A stretch of 57,777 bases of DNA, taken from positions 1 through 57,777 of IMG/VR virus record IMGVR_UViG_3300005841_000005; one strand, 5' to 3'. The notes beneath the pieces are model-generated. The model made no database searches. It saw only the letters and a program-made list of their open reading frames with translations, and was not told the DNA's origin. Position 1 is the first letter of the stretch. Each line of letters starts with the position of its first letter. The stretch is from a virus. A program made the position numbers and the translations under genes. Positions 29,051 to 40,000 of the stretch are shown one piece after another.

Positions 29051-30945
29051 GTGTTGGTGAGTTGTCCAGACCGCCAGAGCTTGCGAGATCGCTCCTGAAG
29101 GTCACGCTTCCACTGCTGCTGCGGAGCGATGCTGGCGGGATTGGACAGCTTCTGGATGACAAACCCCTTGTGACGTGCCCCGTGAACTCCGACAGCCACA
29201 GCGTCAGCCAAGTCAGGCGATCTGCCGGTCTTGAGCTTCATCTCGTCCTTGGGCTCAACTTCAATGCGATTCCCGGAGACCATCTTCCACTCTCGCTGGC
29301 TGAACTCGGTGCAGACATCCTCACGCATTCCCCGGAACTGGCCACTCTCGACCACCATGCGGACGGAGAACCACATCTCGGTAATGCGCTTCGAGTAGTA
29401 TTCAACACAGGGCTTCTGGATTTCCCGGGATACCATGAGGTCCGACGGCTTGCCGCCGCAGTCGATGGTATTAACCGAGATCATGTTGTTCCGGGCGAAC
29501 GCGCTGACCAGTGAGGTCCTCATGCCCGCATCGAAATAAAAGTGGTCGTGCGGTATCCCCCGGGCCTGAAGGTTGTCCCTCACGAAAGTAACGATCTGAT
29601 CTTCGGCGGGCTCGGAGTCCTTCTCGGCGGTGATGGGCACGTTGACCACGTCGATCAGCGCAAGGATGTGCTTGGCGTTATTCGGATTGGCCTGCTGCCG
29701 GACCAGCGCCTGCATCTCGACATTGTTCAGCGGCATCAGCCCCTCCTCGGTCTCAGCTCCGAACCAGAGCTCACCGAAGATACATCGGTCTCCACCCACT
29801 CCACGGTAGGCGGCATCGAGGAAGGCAATTTTCGTAATACGAGAATCCCGCCAGTTCGGAACTCCGAACGCACCGAACTTGGTGCAAGCCTGCTTGGTGA
29901 GCACCCGACGGCTGCCCTGACCCCGAGGCATCCGGGCCTCGTTCATCATCGTGTAATGCCAGTCGTCCACTCCCCAGATTTGGGCGTCATCGACCATCTG
30001 CTGACGGGTGATCAGGAATGGGAACGGAGTCGGAATTCCGAGGTCCGCCTTCAGGTTGGGTGAGTCGCTGCCCGGGAGCTGGAGGCAGATACCGTCCGGG
30101 AAGCGCGTAGGCCACGTCTTGGTGCCCGGGGTCTGGTCAATCCCTCCCTCCCAGCCTCCGATGCTCTGGGCAGGCTCGCAGAGCACGCCATGAGCGTTCG
30201 TAGTTTCGTTGGGGTTGCCGAGTCCGACCAGTTTGAAGTCGTCGCACTTGCTCAGGTTGGCTGAGGCGTCGAGGAACGCCCGGGGCATCAGGTTGCACTC
30301 GTCCGCAATCATACGGACTCGCTTGTTGTGAATACCGATCATTGAACCGAGCCCGACATACTGGTTACCCTTCTTGCAGGCGACACCCATGATGCCGTTC
30401 TTGAAGTCTCGCCCTTCTGTGAACTCGTTCCGGGCATCTGCCACAAGGCGCTGACGGCCCTCGATCAGGTGACCCGGAATCCACGGGAACTCACGTTTTA
30501 TGAGCTTGTGGTATTTCTTGATCATCCCCCAGATGCGGATTTCCAAGCTGTCCCGGTCCGTCGAGGTCACTAGCCCCGTGGTGCATTCGGAGTGGGCATA
30601 CCAGTCGGTGAGCACATTGCAACCGAAGCTGTCGGACTTCCCGGACGCCGCACAGCCCATGACGCCGATGTATTTGTAGGCCAGATAGACCTCAAGGCAC
30701 TTGTCGGCCCAGTGGTTCTTGAATGCGCCCGATTCCCAGATGCGGCCCGGCCATGCGATCTCCTGAAACCTGCGGAAGTGGTAATACAGCCCGTTGCCAG
30801 CCACCTCGCCGTTGGCCTTGGTCCACTGTCCGCCTCTGGAGATCATCTCCTTCTCGATCAAAAGCGGGGATGAGTTGCGGCTCCAGATCAGATTGTATTG
30901 TCGGAATTCCGAGGATGACTTCTTGACTTCGGTTTGGGTGAGCAT
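29047..30945 (-). CDS. terminase large subunit, 632 aa
   Basis: DNA-packaging motor ATPase and nuclease. Walker A GCAASGKS (residues 97-104), Walker B VRMIADEC (210-217, D215-E216), and nuclease-domain acidic motifs FLDAAYRGVGGD (D377), FYFDAG and SPDLADAV near the C terminus. Length is normal. The ATG at 30943-30945 is chosen; an in-frame TTG 15 codons earlier is possible. It is on the minus strand while all other virion genes here are plus, with its own start 50 bp from the divergent gene at 30996. No small terminase was recognised. Confidence 0.9.
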   Translation of the reverse strand: MLTQTEVKKSSSEFRQYNLIWSRNSSPLLIEKEMISRGGQWTKANGEVAGNGLYYHFRRFQEIAWPGRIWESGAFKNHWADKCLEVYLAYKYIGVMGCAASGKSDSFGCNVLTDWYAHSECTTGLVTSTDRDSLEIRIWGMIKKYHKLIKREFPWIPGHLIEGRQRLVADARNEFTEGRDFKNGIMGVACKKGNQYVGLGSMIGIHNKRVRMIADECNLMPRAFLDASANLSKCDDFKLVGLGNPNETTNAHGVLCEPAQSIGGWEGGIDQTPGTKTWPTRFPDGICLQLPGSDSPNLKADLGIPTPFPFLITRQQMVDDAQIWGVDDWHYTMMNEARMPRGQGSRRVLTKQACTKFGAFGVPNWRDSRITKIAFLDAAYRGVGGDRCIFGELWFGAETEEGLMPLNNVEMQALVRQQANPNNAKHILALIDVVNVPITAEKDSEPAEDQIVTFVRDNLQARGIPHDHFYFDAGMRTSLVSAFARNNMISVNTIDCGGKPSDLMVSREIQKPCVEYYSKRITEMWFSVRMVVESGQFRGMREDVCTEFSQREWKMVSGNRIEVEPKDEMKLKTGRSPDLADAVAVGVHGARHKGFVIQKLSNPASIAPQQQWKRDLQERSRKLWRSGQLTNT

Positions 30946-30995
30946 GGTTTTGCTTGAATCCACTGTGGCTTTAACGGAATGTCGAGTCAAAGAGT
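30946..30995. promoter_or_regulatory. divergent intergenic region terminase/tail gene
   Basis: Only about 50 bases separate the two divergent starts. Promoters for both must lie here or inside the opposite gene. A palindrome core (30902-30911) sits inside the terminase 5' end, close enough to influence both. No clear -35/-10 pair is visible. Confidence 0.35.
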
Positions 30996-32822
30996 ATGTC
31001 GCTAGGCCCAGTCATTATTACCGACGGAAGCATAGATTTTTCCGGAGGAGTAAACTCGGTATGTGTCCCCACTCTCCAGTCGGACCGAAACCCCAACGGA
31101 CTTGCCCGCAACCAGCTCGCATGGCTGGACAACGCCGGATGTCGTGATGGCGGCATTCTGCCCCGGTCTGGCTACAAGTATCTCCAGACAGTCAGCACGG
31201 GGACAACGCTCTTCCAAGGCAAGTTCCTCTACGCCCCGCTGGACGCCAATCCCTACCACATCTACTCGATCGGTGGGCGCATCTACAAAGTCGAGGAGGG
31301 AGCTGCCGTTCAGGACCTGTCCACGATCTTCGGACTTACGAACCCACCGGACCAGCCCATTGCCTTCTTCGTCCAAGCTGAGCAGTTCCTGCTGATTCAA
31401 GCTGGTGACAATGTCACGCTGCCACTGATCTGGGATGGGACCATACTTCGTCGCAGCAAGGGGCTTGCTCAAACCAATCCTCCGCCACCTCCCGGAACTC
31501 CGGGCATAAACGAGATTCCAGCCGGGACGGCGATGGACTACTTCATGGGTCGCATCTGGTATGCCCAAGGCCGGGTGGTCAACGCTGGCGACATCGTCGG
31601 AGGTCCGTCCGGAACTCTGGCCTACGATTTTCGGGATTCTGTGCTCAACGTAACCGAGTGTCCCCTTGTGCTCGGCGGCGACGGGTTCAGCGTCCCAGCC
31701 CAAGACGGAGTCATCAGGGGAATCGCACACAGCGCCAACATTGATGCTGCGCTTGGTCAGGGGCGGTTGTTCATGGGGACGCGCAAAGGAATCTATGCGC
31801 TAAACGTGCCAGTTACTCGAAACGACTGGATTGCCACGACCAAGAACACCTCCCCTCTTGTTACCATCGTCCAGTTGAACAACGGCTGGGTCAACGACCG
31901 GGGCATCACCACAGTCAACGGTGACTTGTTCTACCAGTCGCTCGAACCCGCCATCCGTTCCCTCAACCAATCCATTCGCTACTTCGGCCAGTGGGGCAAC
32001 AAACAGATCAGCAACAATGAACAGCGCATCCTACAATATAACGACCGGGCACTCCTCAAGCATTGCAGCGGAATCTATTTTGATAGTCGTATGTATCAGA
32101 CGGCACTCCCGGTTCAGGCAGACCGGGGAGTGGTCCACAAAGCTATCATCCCGATGGACTTCATTCCTATCAGCAGCTTCGATCGGGAGTCTCAGCCCAA
32201 CTGGGAGGGGATGCAGGAGGGGCTGGATATTCTCCAGATGACGGCTGGTGACTTCGGTGGCCGGGAGCGGGGATTCGCCACAGTCGTCTCCCGACGTCGG
32301 AGTTCCGACATCGAGCTGTGGGAGATGACCAACTTCGAGAAGGATGACATCGCCCCCGACCCGGATAATGCGAACGTGCTGCGGGAGAACCGGGTGACGT
32401 GGGTCATCGAGTTCCCGGCGTTCACATGGGGAGACGAGACCTCCCTGAAGAAGCTGGTGGGCGCTGAGCTCTGGGTGGACCGCCTGTTCGGCACGGTCCA
32501 GTTCAGCATGGAGTATCGACCTGACAGTCAGGCTTGCTGGATTCTGTGGCACATCTGGAAGAAGTGCTCGACTCGGAATTCCGAGGAAGGAGTCAACGCT
32601 CCCGTCGGATACCCGCTCGTTCCCTGTCTGGAGTCCTACGTGGCCAACATGAGCCTGCCATACCCTGACCCGTCCAAGTGTGCTAATGTCATGGGTCGTC
32701 CGGCCAACGTGGCGTATCAGATTCAACCCCGGCTGGTCGTTAAAGGGTTCTGCCGGGTCCGTGGAATCTATCTGCACGCTGAGATGGTCGGTCGCAAGCT
32801 GTATGACAAACTGACGTGCTAA
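30996..32822 (+). CDS. virion/tail protein, 608 aa
   Basis: Starts MSLGPVIITDGSIDFSGGVN. Then FLYAPLDANPYHIYSIGGRI, DYFMGRIWYAQGRVVNAGDI and NAGDIVGGPSG, a beta-strand-rich sequence with repeated aromatic-Gly-Arg patterns that resembles podovirus tail-hub proteins. It is probably part of the tail nozzle or a structural hub, by position (between terminase and fibre proteins). Two palindrome copies occur in it (32298, 32574), and one at 31493. Confidence 0.6.
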   Translation: MSLGPVIITDGSIDFSGGVNSVCVPTLQSDRNPNGLARNQLAWLDNAGCRDGGILPRSGYKYLQTVSTGTTLFQGKFLYAPLDANPYHIYSIGGRIYKVEEGAAVQDLSTIFGLTNPPDQPIAFFVQAEQFLLIQAGDNVTLPLIWDGTILRRSKGLAQTNPPPPPGTPGINEIPAGTAMDYFMGRIWYAQGRVVNAGDIVGGPSGTLAYDFRDSVLNVTECPLVLGGDGFSVPAQDGVIRGIAHSANIDAALGQGRLFMGTRKGIYALNVPVTRNDWIATTKNTSPLVTIVQLNNGWVNDRGITTVNGDLFYQSLEPAIRSLNQSIRYFGQWGNKQISNNEQRILQYNDRALLKHCSGIYFDSRMYQTALPVQADRGVVHKAIIPMDFIPISSFDRESQPNWEGMQEGLDILQMTAGDFGGRERGFATVVSRRRSSDIELWEMTNFEKDDIAPDPDNANVLRENRVTWVIEFPAFTWGDETSLKKLVGAELWVDRLFGTVQFSMEYRPDSQACWILWHIWKKCSTRNSEEGVNAPVGYPLVPCLESYVANMSLPYPDPSKCANVMGRPANVAYQIQPRLVVKGFCRVRGIYLHAEMVGRKLYDKLTC

Positions 32823-34315
32823 TGAGTTTCCCGTGTAACATACCGTGCATCGTCTGCCCGCCATCAATCGGTGGCGGCATCGGCCCGGTTGACCCGGCGA
32901 ACCCATTCGTCAACCTGTCATCTGAGGACCCGGACCACGATGACTTCATCGGTCGCCGGTATCGCCCTCCAGACTACCCTCCGCTGGGCTCGACGTGGTA
33001 TGCCATCGGTTGCATTGGGTGGTGCTTGTCGGACGTCTCTCAGGAGGACGCCGACCTGTGCGCTGCCAACCAGCAGGTGCTCTGCACCGACCCGCTCTGG
33101 CCTCAGCCCTGCGGGACTTGCCAGCCGACTCCCGAGGACCCGTTCCCGCTGGAGCCAAGGCCGGTGTTCTTCAGCACGTCTCAGGTCTGCGCGTTCGCCT
33201 GTCCGGATGGCACGTTCTTCAACTTCGTGACCGCACCCGGCCTGTTCAACTCTCTGTTCAATCAGGCCACGGCGGACATCATGGCCTACACCTACGCCTG
33301 CAATAAGGCGGTGGCCAATCACATGTGCCTCGGAGAACTCAGCCCTTCCCGGACGTGCGCTGGTTCTCCATACAACGGAGCGATCTCCGCATCTACGGCC
33401 AACACGCCAGTAACCTTTGACGACCTGACGGCGCTGCCCGACGGACTGTTGCTGGTTCAAGACCCGACCACTGCGTTCATTCAGGGAACTCCGACCACGC
33501 CCGGTGACTACGTGTTCACGCTCGGGGCGACGGACGCCATCGGCGGTGTCATCGAGAAGATATTCGAGCTGTCGGTGTTCGGAATTACGAACACCAGCCC
33601 GCTGGCAAATGCCAATGTGGGGTCGCCTTACAGCGAGGTTCTTGTGGCCGACGGGACGGTGAGTGGTGCAATTACTTGGGCCATAGCATCCGGAGTGCTG
33701 CCTGCTGGACTGACACTCAATTCGTCAACCGGCGAAATAAGTGGAACGCCAACGACTACCGAGACTCAGAGCTTCACGGTCGCCGTCACCAACGGTGGGC
33801 GCACCTGCTTCAAGCAGTTTTCCATTGAGTCGGTCAACACGGGCTGCCCGGACTGGAGTCAGCTTACGTGGACCACTCCGGGAATCGTGACCACTGGAGC
33901 TGCCAGCATCTCTTTTCTCCCCACTAACACTGCAAGTGATTCGTTCATCATTACGATGGCCTGCGCCAATGCCCCGGGGCAGTTTTGCAGTCTTAACTGG
34001 CCGGGAGTTAAGCCAACGATTGCCTACAAAGGTCCGGGCTGTAACTGCATCCTGCATGTGGAAATCACCGGAGCTGCCACGTTGGGATTTCCGGCCTCTG
34101 GAGCGGGATGGCTGGTCCAGACTCCGGGATTCTTCGGGGACATCCTGAATGACATCAGCGTAGCTCACGGATATGGGGTGTTCGATATTCCATTCTCGAT
34201 GCCGGACACCTTGGGGGCTACGATCAACTACGAGGTGTTAATTCTTGGTTCGATGCAAAACGGATTTAACACCGGAGCCCTGACTGTGACGGGTCAGTTC
34301 CTGAACGCACCATAA
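32822..34315 (+). CDS. tail protein with putative-Ig repeats, 497 aa
   Basis: A Cys-rich N-terminal region (CNIPCIVCPP; WYAIGCIGWCLSDVS; CGTCQPTPEDPFPLE), then two 'putative Ig' (He_PIG) repeats with the signature ALPAGLTLNSSTGEISGTPT (second copy) and ALPDGLLLVQDPTTAFIQGT (first copy). The C-terminal part is strand-rich. Such repeats bind sugars or proteins on exported bacterial and phage fibres, so receptor contact is a fair inference. The start overlaps the upstream stop by 1 nt. Confidence 0.7.
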   Translation: MSFPCNIPCIVCPPSIGGGIGPVDPANPFVNLSSEDPDHDDFIGRRYRPPDYPPLGSTWYAIGCIGWCLSDVSQEDADLCAANQQVLCTDPLWPQPCGTCQPTPEDPFPLEPRPVFFSTSQVCAFACPDGTFFNFVTAPGLFNSLFNQATADIMAYTYACNKAVANHMCLGELSPSRTCAGSPYNGAISASTANTPVTFDDLTALPDGLLLVQDPTTAFIQGTPTTPGDYVFTLGATDAIGGVIEKIFELSVFGITNTSPLANANVGSPYSEVLVADGTVSGAITWAIASGVLPAGLTLNSSTGEISGTPTTTETQSFTVAVTNGGRTCFKQFSIESVNTGCPDWSQLTWTTPGIVTTGAASISFLPTNTASDSFIITMACANAPGQFCSLNWPGVKPTIAYKGPGCNCILHVEITGAATLGFPASGAGWLVQTPGFFGDILNDISVAHGYGVFDIPFSMPDTLGATINYEVLILGSMQNGFNTGALTVTGQFLNAP

Positions 34316-34316
34316 T

Positions 34317-35369
34317 ATGCAACGCCTACGCTTATACGATTGCCGAACCTCCCGGCTTCCAAACACGGTGGGGCTCTGCACGGACAACATCCCGGACATC
34401 GCCGACTACGTGAACAGCGCTCAGCGCCGACTCTTGCTGTGCAAGGAGGCTGGTGACGAAAGCTGGTGGGGAACGTGGGCCGAGATCGCATTCAACGTGT
34501 CCCGGGCTTCGCCCTACATCACGCTGCCTCGTGAGGTCGCCCGGCTGGAGGCCATCAACGTGTGCTCCAATCCAGTGCTCATCCAGAATCAGTTCTTCGA
34601 GTATTTGAACTTCGGAAACGGGAGGTTGCCCAAGCTCAACCGTCAGTGCAATCAGGGCCTGCCGATGGGACTGACCCGCAACAATGCGGTGACGTTCCGG
34701 GAGATGACCAACGCTCCGCAGTATCTCGTGGCCTACGCCACTGACTCCCGGGACTACAACAAGCGGGTGATGTTCAGCGGTGAGGACGCCGACCATGTGA
34801 CCATCGTCACGACCGACGAGCGCTATCAGGTGCAGGGCCAGTTCGTGAACCTTGAGGCCACTCCGGCGATGACGCCGCAGACGTTCTCCCGGCTGACGGG
34901 AATCCAGAAGGATTTCACCGAGGGCATCGTCCGCATCTACCAGCACGACCCGGCGACGGGTGAGGAAATTCTCCTGCTGACGATGCAGCCGAGCGAGCAG
35001 ACGGCGTCGTATCGCCGGTATTACATCAACCAGCTTCCCCGGGGCTGCTGCCCGAGCCCGAACAACACGGACGAGACTCAGGTTCAGGTCACGGCCATCG
35101 CCAAGCTGGAGATCATTCCGGTGCGGGCGGACACGGACTACTGCCTGTTGCAGAACATCGAGGCCATCATCGAGGAGTGTCAGGCAATCCGGTATTCCCA
35201 GATGGACTCGCCGACGGCCAAGCAGATGTCCCGGGAGCGTCACCAGATGGCGGTCACGCTGCTCAACGGGGAGCTGTCACATTACGTCGGGGCAAAAGAC
35301 GTTGCGGTGGGCGTGTTCCCTTTCGGGAGTGCGAAGCTGCGACGACAAAAGATTGGATGGTTGATCTGA
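34317..35369 (+). CDS. tail/adaptor structural protein, 350 aa
   Basis: Starts MQRLRLYDCRTSRLPNTVGL. It is helical at first (DYVNSAQRRLLLCKEAGDES), then strand-rich (ITLPREVARLEAINVCSNPV), with later ETQVQVTAIAKLEIIPVRAD. The layout (helical ring part plus beta domain) is similar to head-tail adaptor or tail-tube A proteins of podoviruses, but this is from position and pattern only. Confidence 0.55.
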   Translation: MQRLRLYDCRTSRLPNTVGLCTDNIPDIADYVNSAQRRLLLCKEAGDESWWGTWAEIAFNVSRASPYITLPREVARLEAINVCSNPVLIQNQFFEYLNFGNGRLPKLNRQCNQGLPMGLTRNNAVTFREMTNAPQYLVAYATDSRDYNKRVMFSGEDADHVTIVTTDERYQVQGQFVNLEATPAMTPQTFSRLTGIQKDFTEGIVRIYQHDPATGEEILLLTMQPSEQTASYRRYYINQLPRGCCPSPNNTDETQVQVTAIAKLEIIPVRADTDYCLLQNIEAIIEECQAIRYSQMDSPTAKQMSRERHQMAVTLLNGELSHYVGAKDVAVGVFPFGSAKLRRQKIGWLI

Positions 35370-35370
35370 T

Positions 35371-35937
35371 ATGGCACAACTGATGATTCCAAAGCCGGGG
35401 CAGTATAACAACGTGCCGTTCGGCAACGCTGCCGCCAACACCAACGAGTTCATGGCTGGCCAGTCGGTCATGCCCTACAACATGAACCTGCCCGGATACG
35501 CCAACATGGTGGGCCAGCGCAGTGAGAACACGCTGGACATGCTGAAGGGTCAGATTCCCGACGACGTCATCAGCCAGATTTCGCAGCAGGCAGCCGAGCG
35601 TGGAATTGCGGGAGGAGTGCCGCAGAGCCCCAACGCCAATGCAGCCTACTTGAGAGCGCTGGGGCTCACCTCCCTCGACCTCATGGGTCAGGGGTCACAG
35701 CAGCTCAGCCAGTCGATCGCTGATACTCCGGTTCCCGAGCTCTTCAATCCAGCCAGCCTGTGGGCGCCCGATTACCAGCAGCAGACGGCTTACAATTACG
35801 CCAACGCCACGAAGATGCAGGCCGACCTTCAGCAGAAGAACAAGGCTGCGTCCGACGCTTGGAACAAACAGAAGAACGGAACCACTTACTCGAACTACTA
35901 CGGGATTGGTGGAGGTTTCGCTCCAATGGGATACTGA
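35371..35937 (+). CDS. structural protein, 188 aa
   Basis: Gln/Asn-rich sequence (IPKPGQYNNVPFGNAAANTN; ISQQAAERGIAGGVPQSPNA; YQQQTAYNYANATKMQADLQ) typical of internal virion or tail-associated proteins. Start and stop are 1-4 nt from the neighbours, in the order of internal virion proteins after the tail genes. Confidence 0.65.
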   Translation: MAQLMIPKPGQYNNVPFGNAAANTNEFMAGQSVMPYNMNLPGYANMVGQRSENTLDMLKGQIPDDVISQISQQAAERGIAGGVPQSPNANAAYLRALGLTSLDLMGQGSQQLSQSIADTPVPELFNPASLWAPDYQQQTAYNYANATKMQADLQQKNKAASDAWNKQKNGTTYSNYYGIGGGFAPMGY

Positions 35938-35940
35938 CCT

Positions 35941-37002
35941 ATGCCACAGCTACGATCATTCACCTTCGGTCAAGCCCCGAGCCTTGTTGAAGCCTACAAG
36001 ACTGGTTACGACATCAACCAGAACCAGCAGCAGATCGAGCAGCGTGACCGCATCGCCAAGGACCAGCTCGCCAACCAATATGCCATCGCCGAGATGGAAG
36101 CTGCCACCAAGCGTCAGGCTTTGCAGCAGCAGGCGCTGATGCAGGCTCAGGAGCTGGAGGTCCAGAAGTCTCTGAAGCAGCAGGCGCTGGGATTGCAGGC
36201 TCAGGAGCTCCAGCAGAAAACCGCTTTCGAGAACCAGCAGATGGACCTGAGCGGTCGCCACTACGACACGGAGGCCAAGCGGGTTGGCGCCATAACCGAA
36301 GCAGCGGCACACAAGTATGAGGCCAACCAGCGAATGAGGATGCAGGTTCAGGAGGCCATCAAGCAGGGCAAGCCCCCACAGGATGCCTTCCGTGAGGCAG
36401 CATCAATCTACGGCACTGAAGCTGGCGTCGCCGGTCCTGCGATGGGTGACATCATTCAGAGCGCCACTGGTGGGGCTAAAGACCCGCTGGGCCGACCTGT
36501 GGCCATGCCGCTTCTGGATGAGAATGGAAACCCGACGGGGGAGACCATTTACCAGTCCAGCCGGAATCAATACTCCAGAGTTCCCAAGACTGCTCCCACG
36601 GATACGGAGGCCAGCTTCGTCCCCGGAAGTCAGGGCGAGCTCATGAGGTTCAACAAGAAATACTTCCCCAACCCTGCGCTGGGTGACGTGAAGGACCTCA
36701 AGAAAGAGCGGGACACGCTGAAGAAGCAACTGGAAGGTGACGACTTCGATCTGGAGAAACGCATGTGGACTCGGGCCAACGCAGGGGAAAAGCTCGAACC
36801 CAGCCAGATGGTATTTGCCAAGAAATACGCCGACTCGCTGGCTGAACTCCAGAAGATGAACGCGGCCATCGCCACGGCGAAGCAGGGGATTCGTGAGTCT
36901 GCCCAGAAGGCATTCAAGCCACCGGGCCTTGACACGGGAGCATCTACGAACAAAGCTCCTACTCGGATTAAATACAACCCTGCGACGCGCAGCTTTAACT
37001 GA
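35941..37002 (+). CDS. coiled-coil internal virion protein, 353 aa
   Basis: A Gln-rich coiled coil from about residues 15 to 130 (EQRDRIAKDQLANQYAIAEM, KRQALQQQALMQAQELEVQK), then a Pro/Gly-rich hinge, and another helical segment (LKKERDTLKKQLEGDDFDLE). It resembles internal core or ejection proteins that precede a giant virion protein in podovirus genomes. It overlaps the next gene by 1 nt. Confidence 0.6.
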   Translation: MPQLRSFTFGQAPSLVEAYKTGYDINQNQQQIEQRDRIAKDQLANQYAIAEMEAATKRQALQQQALMQAQELEVQKSLKQQALGLQAQELQQKTAFENQQMDLSGRHYDTEAKRVGAITEAAAHKYEANQRMRMQVQEAIKQGKPPQDAFREAASIYGTEAGVAGPAMGDIIQSATGGAKDPLGRPVAMPLLDENGNPTGETIYQSSRNQYSRVPKTAPTDTEASFVPGSQGELMRFNKKYFPNPALGDVKDLKKERDTLKKQLEGDDFDLEKRMWTRANAGEKLEPSQMVFAKKYADSLAELQKMNAAIATAKQGIRESAQKAFKPPGLDTGASTNKAPTRIKYNPATRSFN

Positions 37003-40000
37003 TGCCTATTGAGGTCGAACTTCCGGATGGAACAATCGCTGAGTTCCCGGACGGCACAGACCATGAGACAATGGCTGGTGCGCTCGACCAGCACTACTCC
37101 CAGCAGTTCAACTCGGATTTCCGAGGTCCGGAAGCCGGTCAGATTCCAGACATGCAGGCCACGACCCGTGGCGGTCCGAAGGCTTACATCCCCGACGGAG
37201 GTGAAGGAATCTTCGACGAGGCGACCAGCGATCTAGGCGACGCTTTCCACCTTGCCGGTAAGACAGCCAAGGCGGCTCTGGGTGACGTGGGCTCTACCCT
37301 CAGTCTGTTCCAGCGACCAGAGGGTCAGAAGGTGGGACTTCTCCCCAGCCTTGGAGCGGTCAAGAAAGCTGTCCAAGAGAACGCGCCATCAGCATTTGAG
37401 GCAGGTGGCAACCTCTACGCTACCGGCACTGAGCCACTGGAGAATGAGTTGCCCATCGAGAATGCGATGAATCAGGCAGCCACTGAGGGCTCTGAGGGCG
37501 CAGTGGGCGCTGCCACGCTGGGGCATTTTGCTCTGAGTGCGGCTGAGACTGCACCACTGCTGGCCGTTGGCGCATTGCCCGGATGGGCTGCCAAGCTGGT
37601 GAGCCTTGGGTTCACGGCGGACATGATCTACCACGCGCCTCAGTTGTTCCAAGAATACGCCGACGAGATCAACAAGCCGGAAGAGGAGCAGGACAAGGCC
37701 AAGATCGCCAAGCTCCGCAGTGGAATCGCCGCCACATTCACCTTCGCTCCAATGGCCGGTAAGCACGGCATGGAGGGGGTTACCGACAAGTTATCCACAG
37801 CGTTCGACAACGCTAATCGTTTTGCCCCCGGCCCAAAGACCGGTGGACCTCGGGCTTCCGACCGTGGGCCAGCGCCTACGTTGCAGATGCCCATGCGTAT
37901 CCAGCAGCAGGAACAGGGCGTTCCGGTCCGTGGAGACATTCCTATCGCCGACCGAATTGATGCCATAGATAAGTCACTGGCCAATCTGGAGCAGCAGCAT
38001 GGCCCGAGAGATACATTTGACCCCGAGACGGGCAAAGGAACTCCGTTGAGAATCCTCACCCATGAGGAGACGGAGCTTCTAAAGCTGCGAGATGAATTAA
38101 CAGCTCAGCAAAAAGGAGGTGAGGAAAATGCCAGCGAAGTCAGCGAAACAGCAACATCTGATGGGAATGTGCGCCAACAGCAAGGCCAACCTGAAGGTGT
38201 GCGCCAAGATACCCAAGAAGGTGGCCCGAGAGTTCAGCAAAAAGCCCAAAGGCGGGTATTAACTCCAGAGGAGGAGGCCGAACACAAAACCCTCAGCGAT
38301 AAGTTTGAATCCGATGAGGGTCTGAACGAGATCGAGGCCGACCGCCTGCAAGAGCTGGACGACATTAAGAGTGCGGCTCGCAAGGGTGAAATCACCGAAC
38401 ACGACGAAGCCATAGACAAGGCCATCGACGAGGCTGGACTCGGTGACAAGGTTGAGTTCGTATCTCCAGAAGAAATCGAACAGGGCGGTGCGGACCATCC
38501 AATGGCTGGTCGCATCGCCCGGTTCAATGAAGAGACTGGAAAGATCGAGGTAAACCGCAAGGAGCTTTCGGACAATCTGGCATTGGTGCCAGCCAAAGAC
38601 CGGGCTCGACTGGCTCAGACCCTGATCGCCCACGAGAACATCCACTCGCATACCACCCGCGTCGAAGCTGAAGATTTCGCCCGGAACGCCCACCCGATTG
38701 AGCGCAAGGCTGCCACCAGAATCTATCGTGGAAAGAAGGGCTCTCCGGCTGATGTGAATTTAGGAGGACCTCTCGACGACGCCCGGCTCGGATGGGAGAT
38801 GATTCGTCAGCGCATCGCTCGGATGCAGGGCACAACCCCTGACGAGATGCTGATGCACCGCTGGTGGGAGAAGGAGCGCTGGACGCTTGAGTCACTCGAC
38901 CTGATGGCGCGTGCCGTGGAGAAGGCCCGCAAGTTCGCTGGCACTGACGCCAGCAAGGTCCAGAGCAAGATTCTGGATGACATCAGCAACAAGATCGGCA
39001 TTGCCCGTGACGCCATGACTGCGGGAGCTGGCGGTCCAGCCGTAATGTCCAAGGCCACCGAGAAGCGCATCGAGAAGCTGCGTAAGGAACGGCTGGCCCA
39101 GATTCGGGATTCCGAGAGGCACGACCTGCCCGACGAGAAGATCGACGCCCGCATTGCCCAACTCAATCGCAAGACCGAGTTGCTGACTGACGCCGAGCTC
39201 TACGAGCTTCGTGACCTGAGGCTGGAGCGTGACCGTCGCTACCGTGAGTTTCCGGGTGCGATGAGTAAGGTGGTTAAAGATTTCACCGACAAGGTGGCCG
39301 ACCCAGAGGCCAAGATGGACAACGCCGACAGCCGAGATGCTGGAATGAAGCTCAGGAGCGTTGCTGACCTTGACGCGCTGCTGGAGTCCAAGCGCAGCAT
39401 CAAGGGTGAGATGGATGCCCTGCGTGCCGAGGCCAAGTCTAAGATAGCCTCTGGCGACAGCGCTGGATTTGCCAAGGCCATGAACAAGGCTGCGACGATC
39501 GGCACAAAGAACCAGATCATCCGGGAGACCATCGAGACTGCCACCAACCTTGGTGGCTGGGCTGAGGAACGTCAGACCGCTCAGGACCGACCGCTTGGAG
39601 AGCGTCCTCTGGAGTGGTCTCGGAATCCCGAGGTTGCCGACTGGCTGCGTAAGAACGGCGACGAGGTTGGCGTCAAGCTGCCGGATGAGAGCCCGGCTGC
39701 GATGAGCAAGCGTGACGAGAAACCTCTCACCCGTGCTCTGGCCGATAAGATCGCCAAGGATTTGGTTGAGGGAGGAATCAACACTCACCACATCACTGGA
39801 ATCACAGCCGAGTCTCATGGAGTCAGTGTTGACACTGTCCGAAAGATCAAGCGCTACCTGTTGCAGGGTGGCAAGGACATGATGGTCAGCTACGCCGAGT
39901 TCATCGGCAAAGGCTGGGACGACGATAAGCTCGGCATAGTTCACCCGCCACCAGAGGGAGAGTCCCCCGCTGCCATGTCCAAGAAGAAGGCCAAGGAGCT

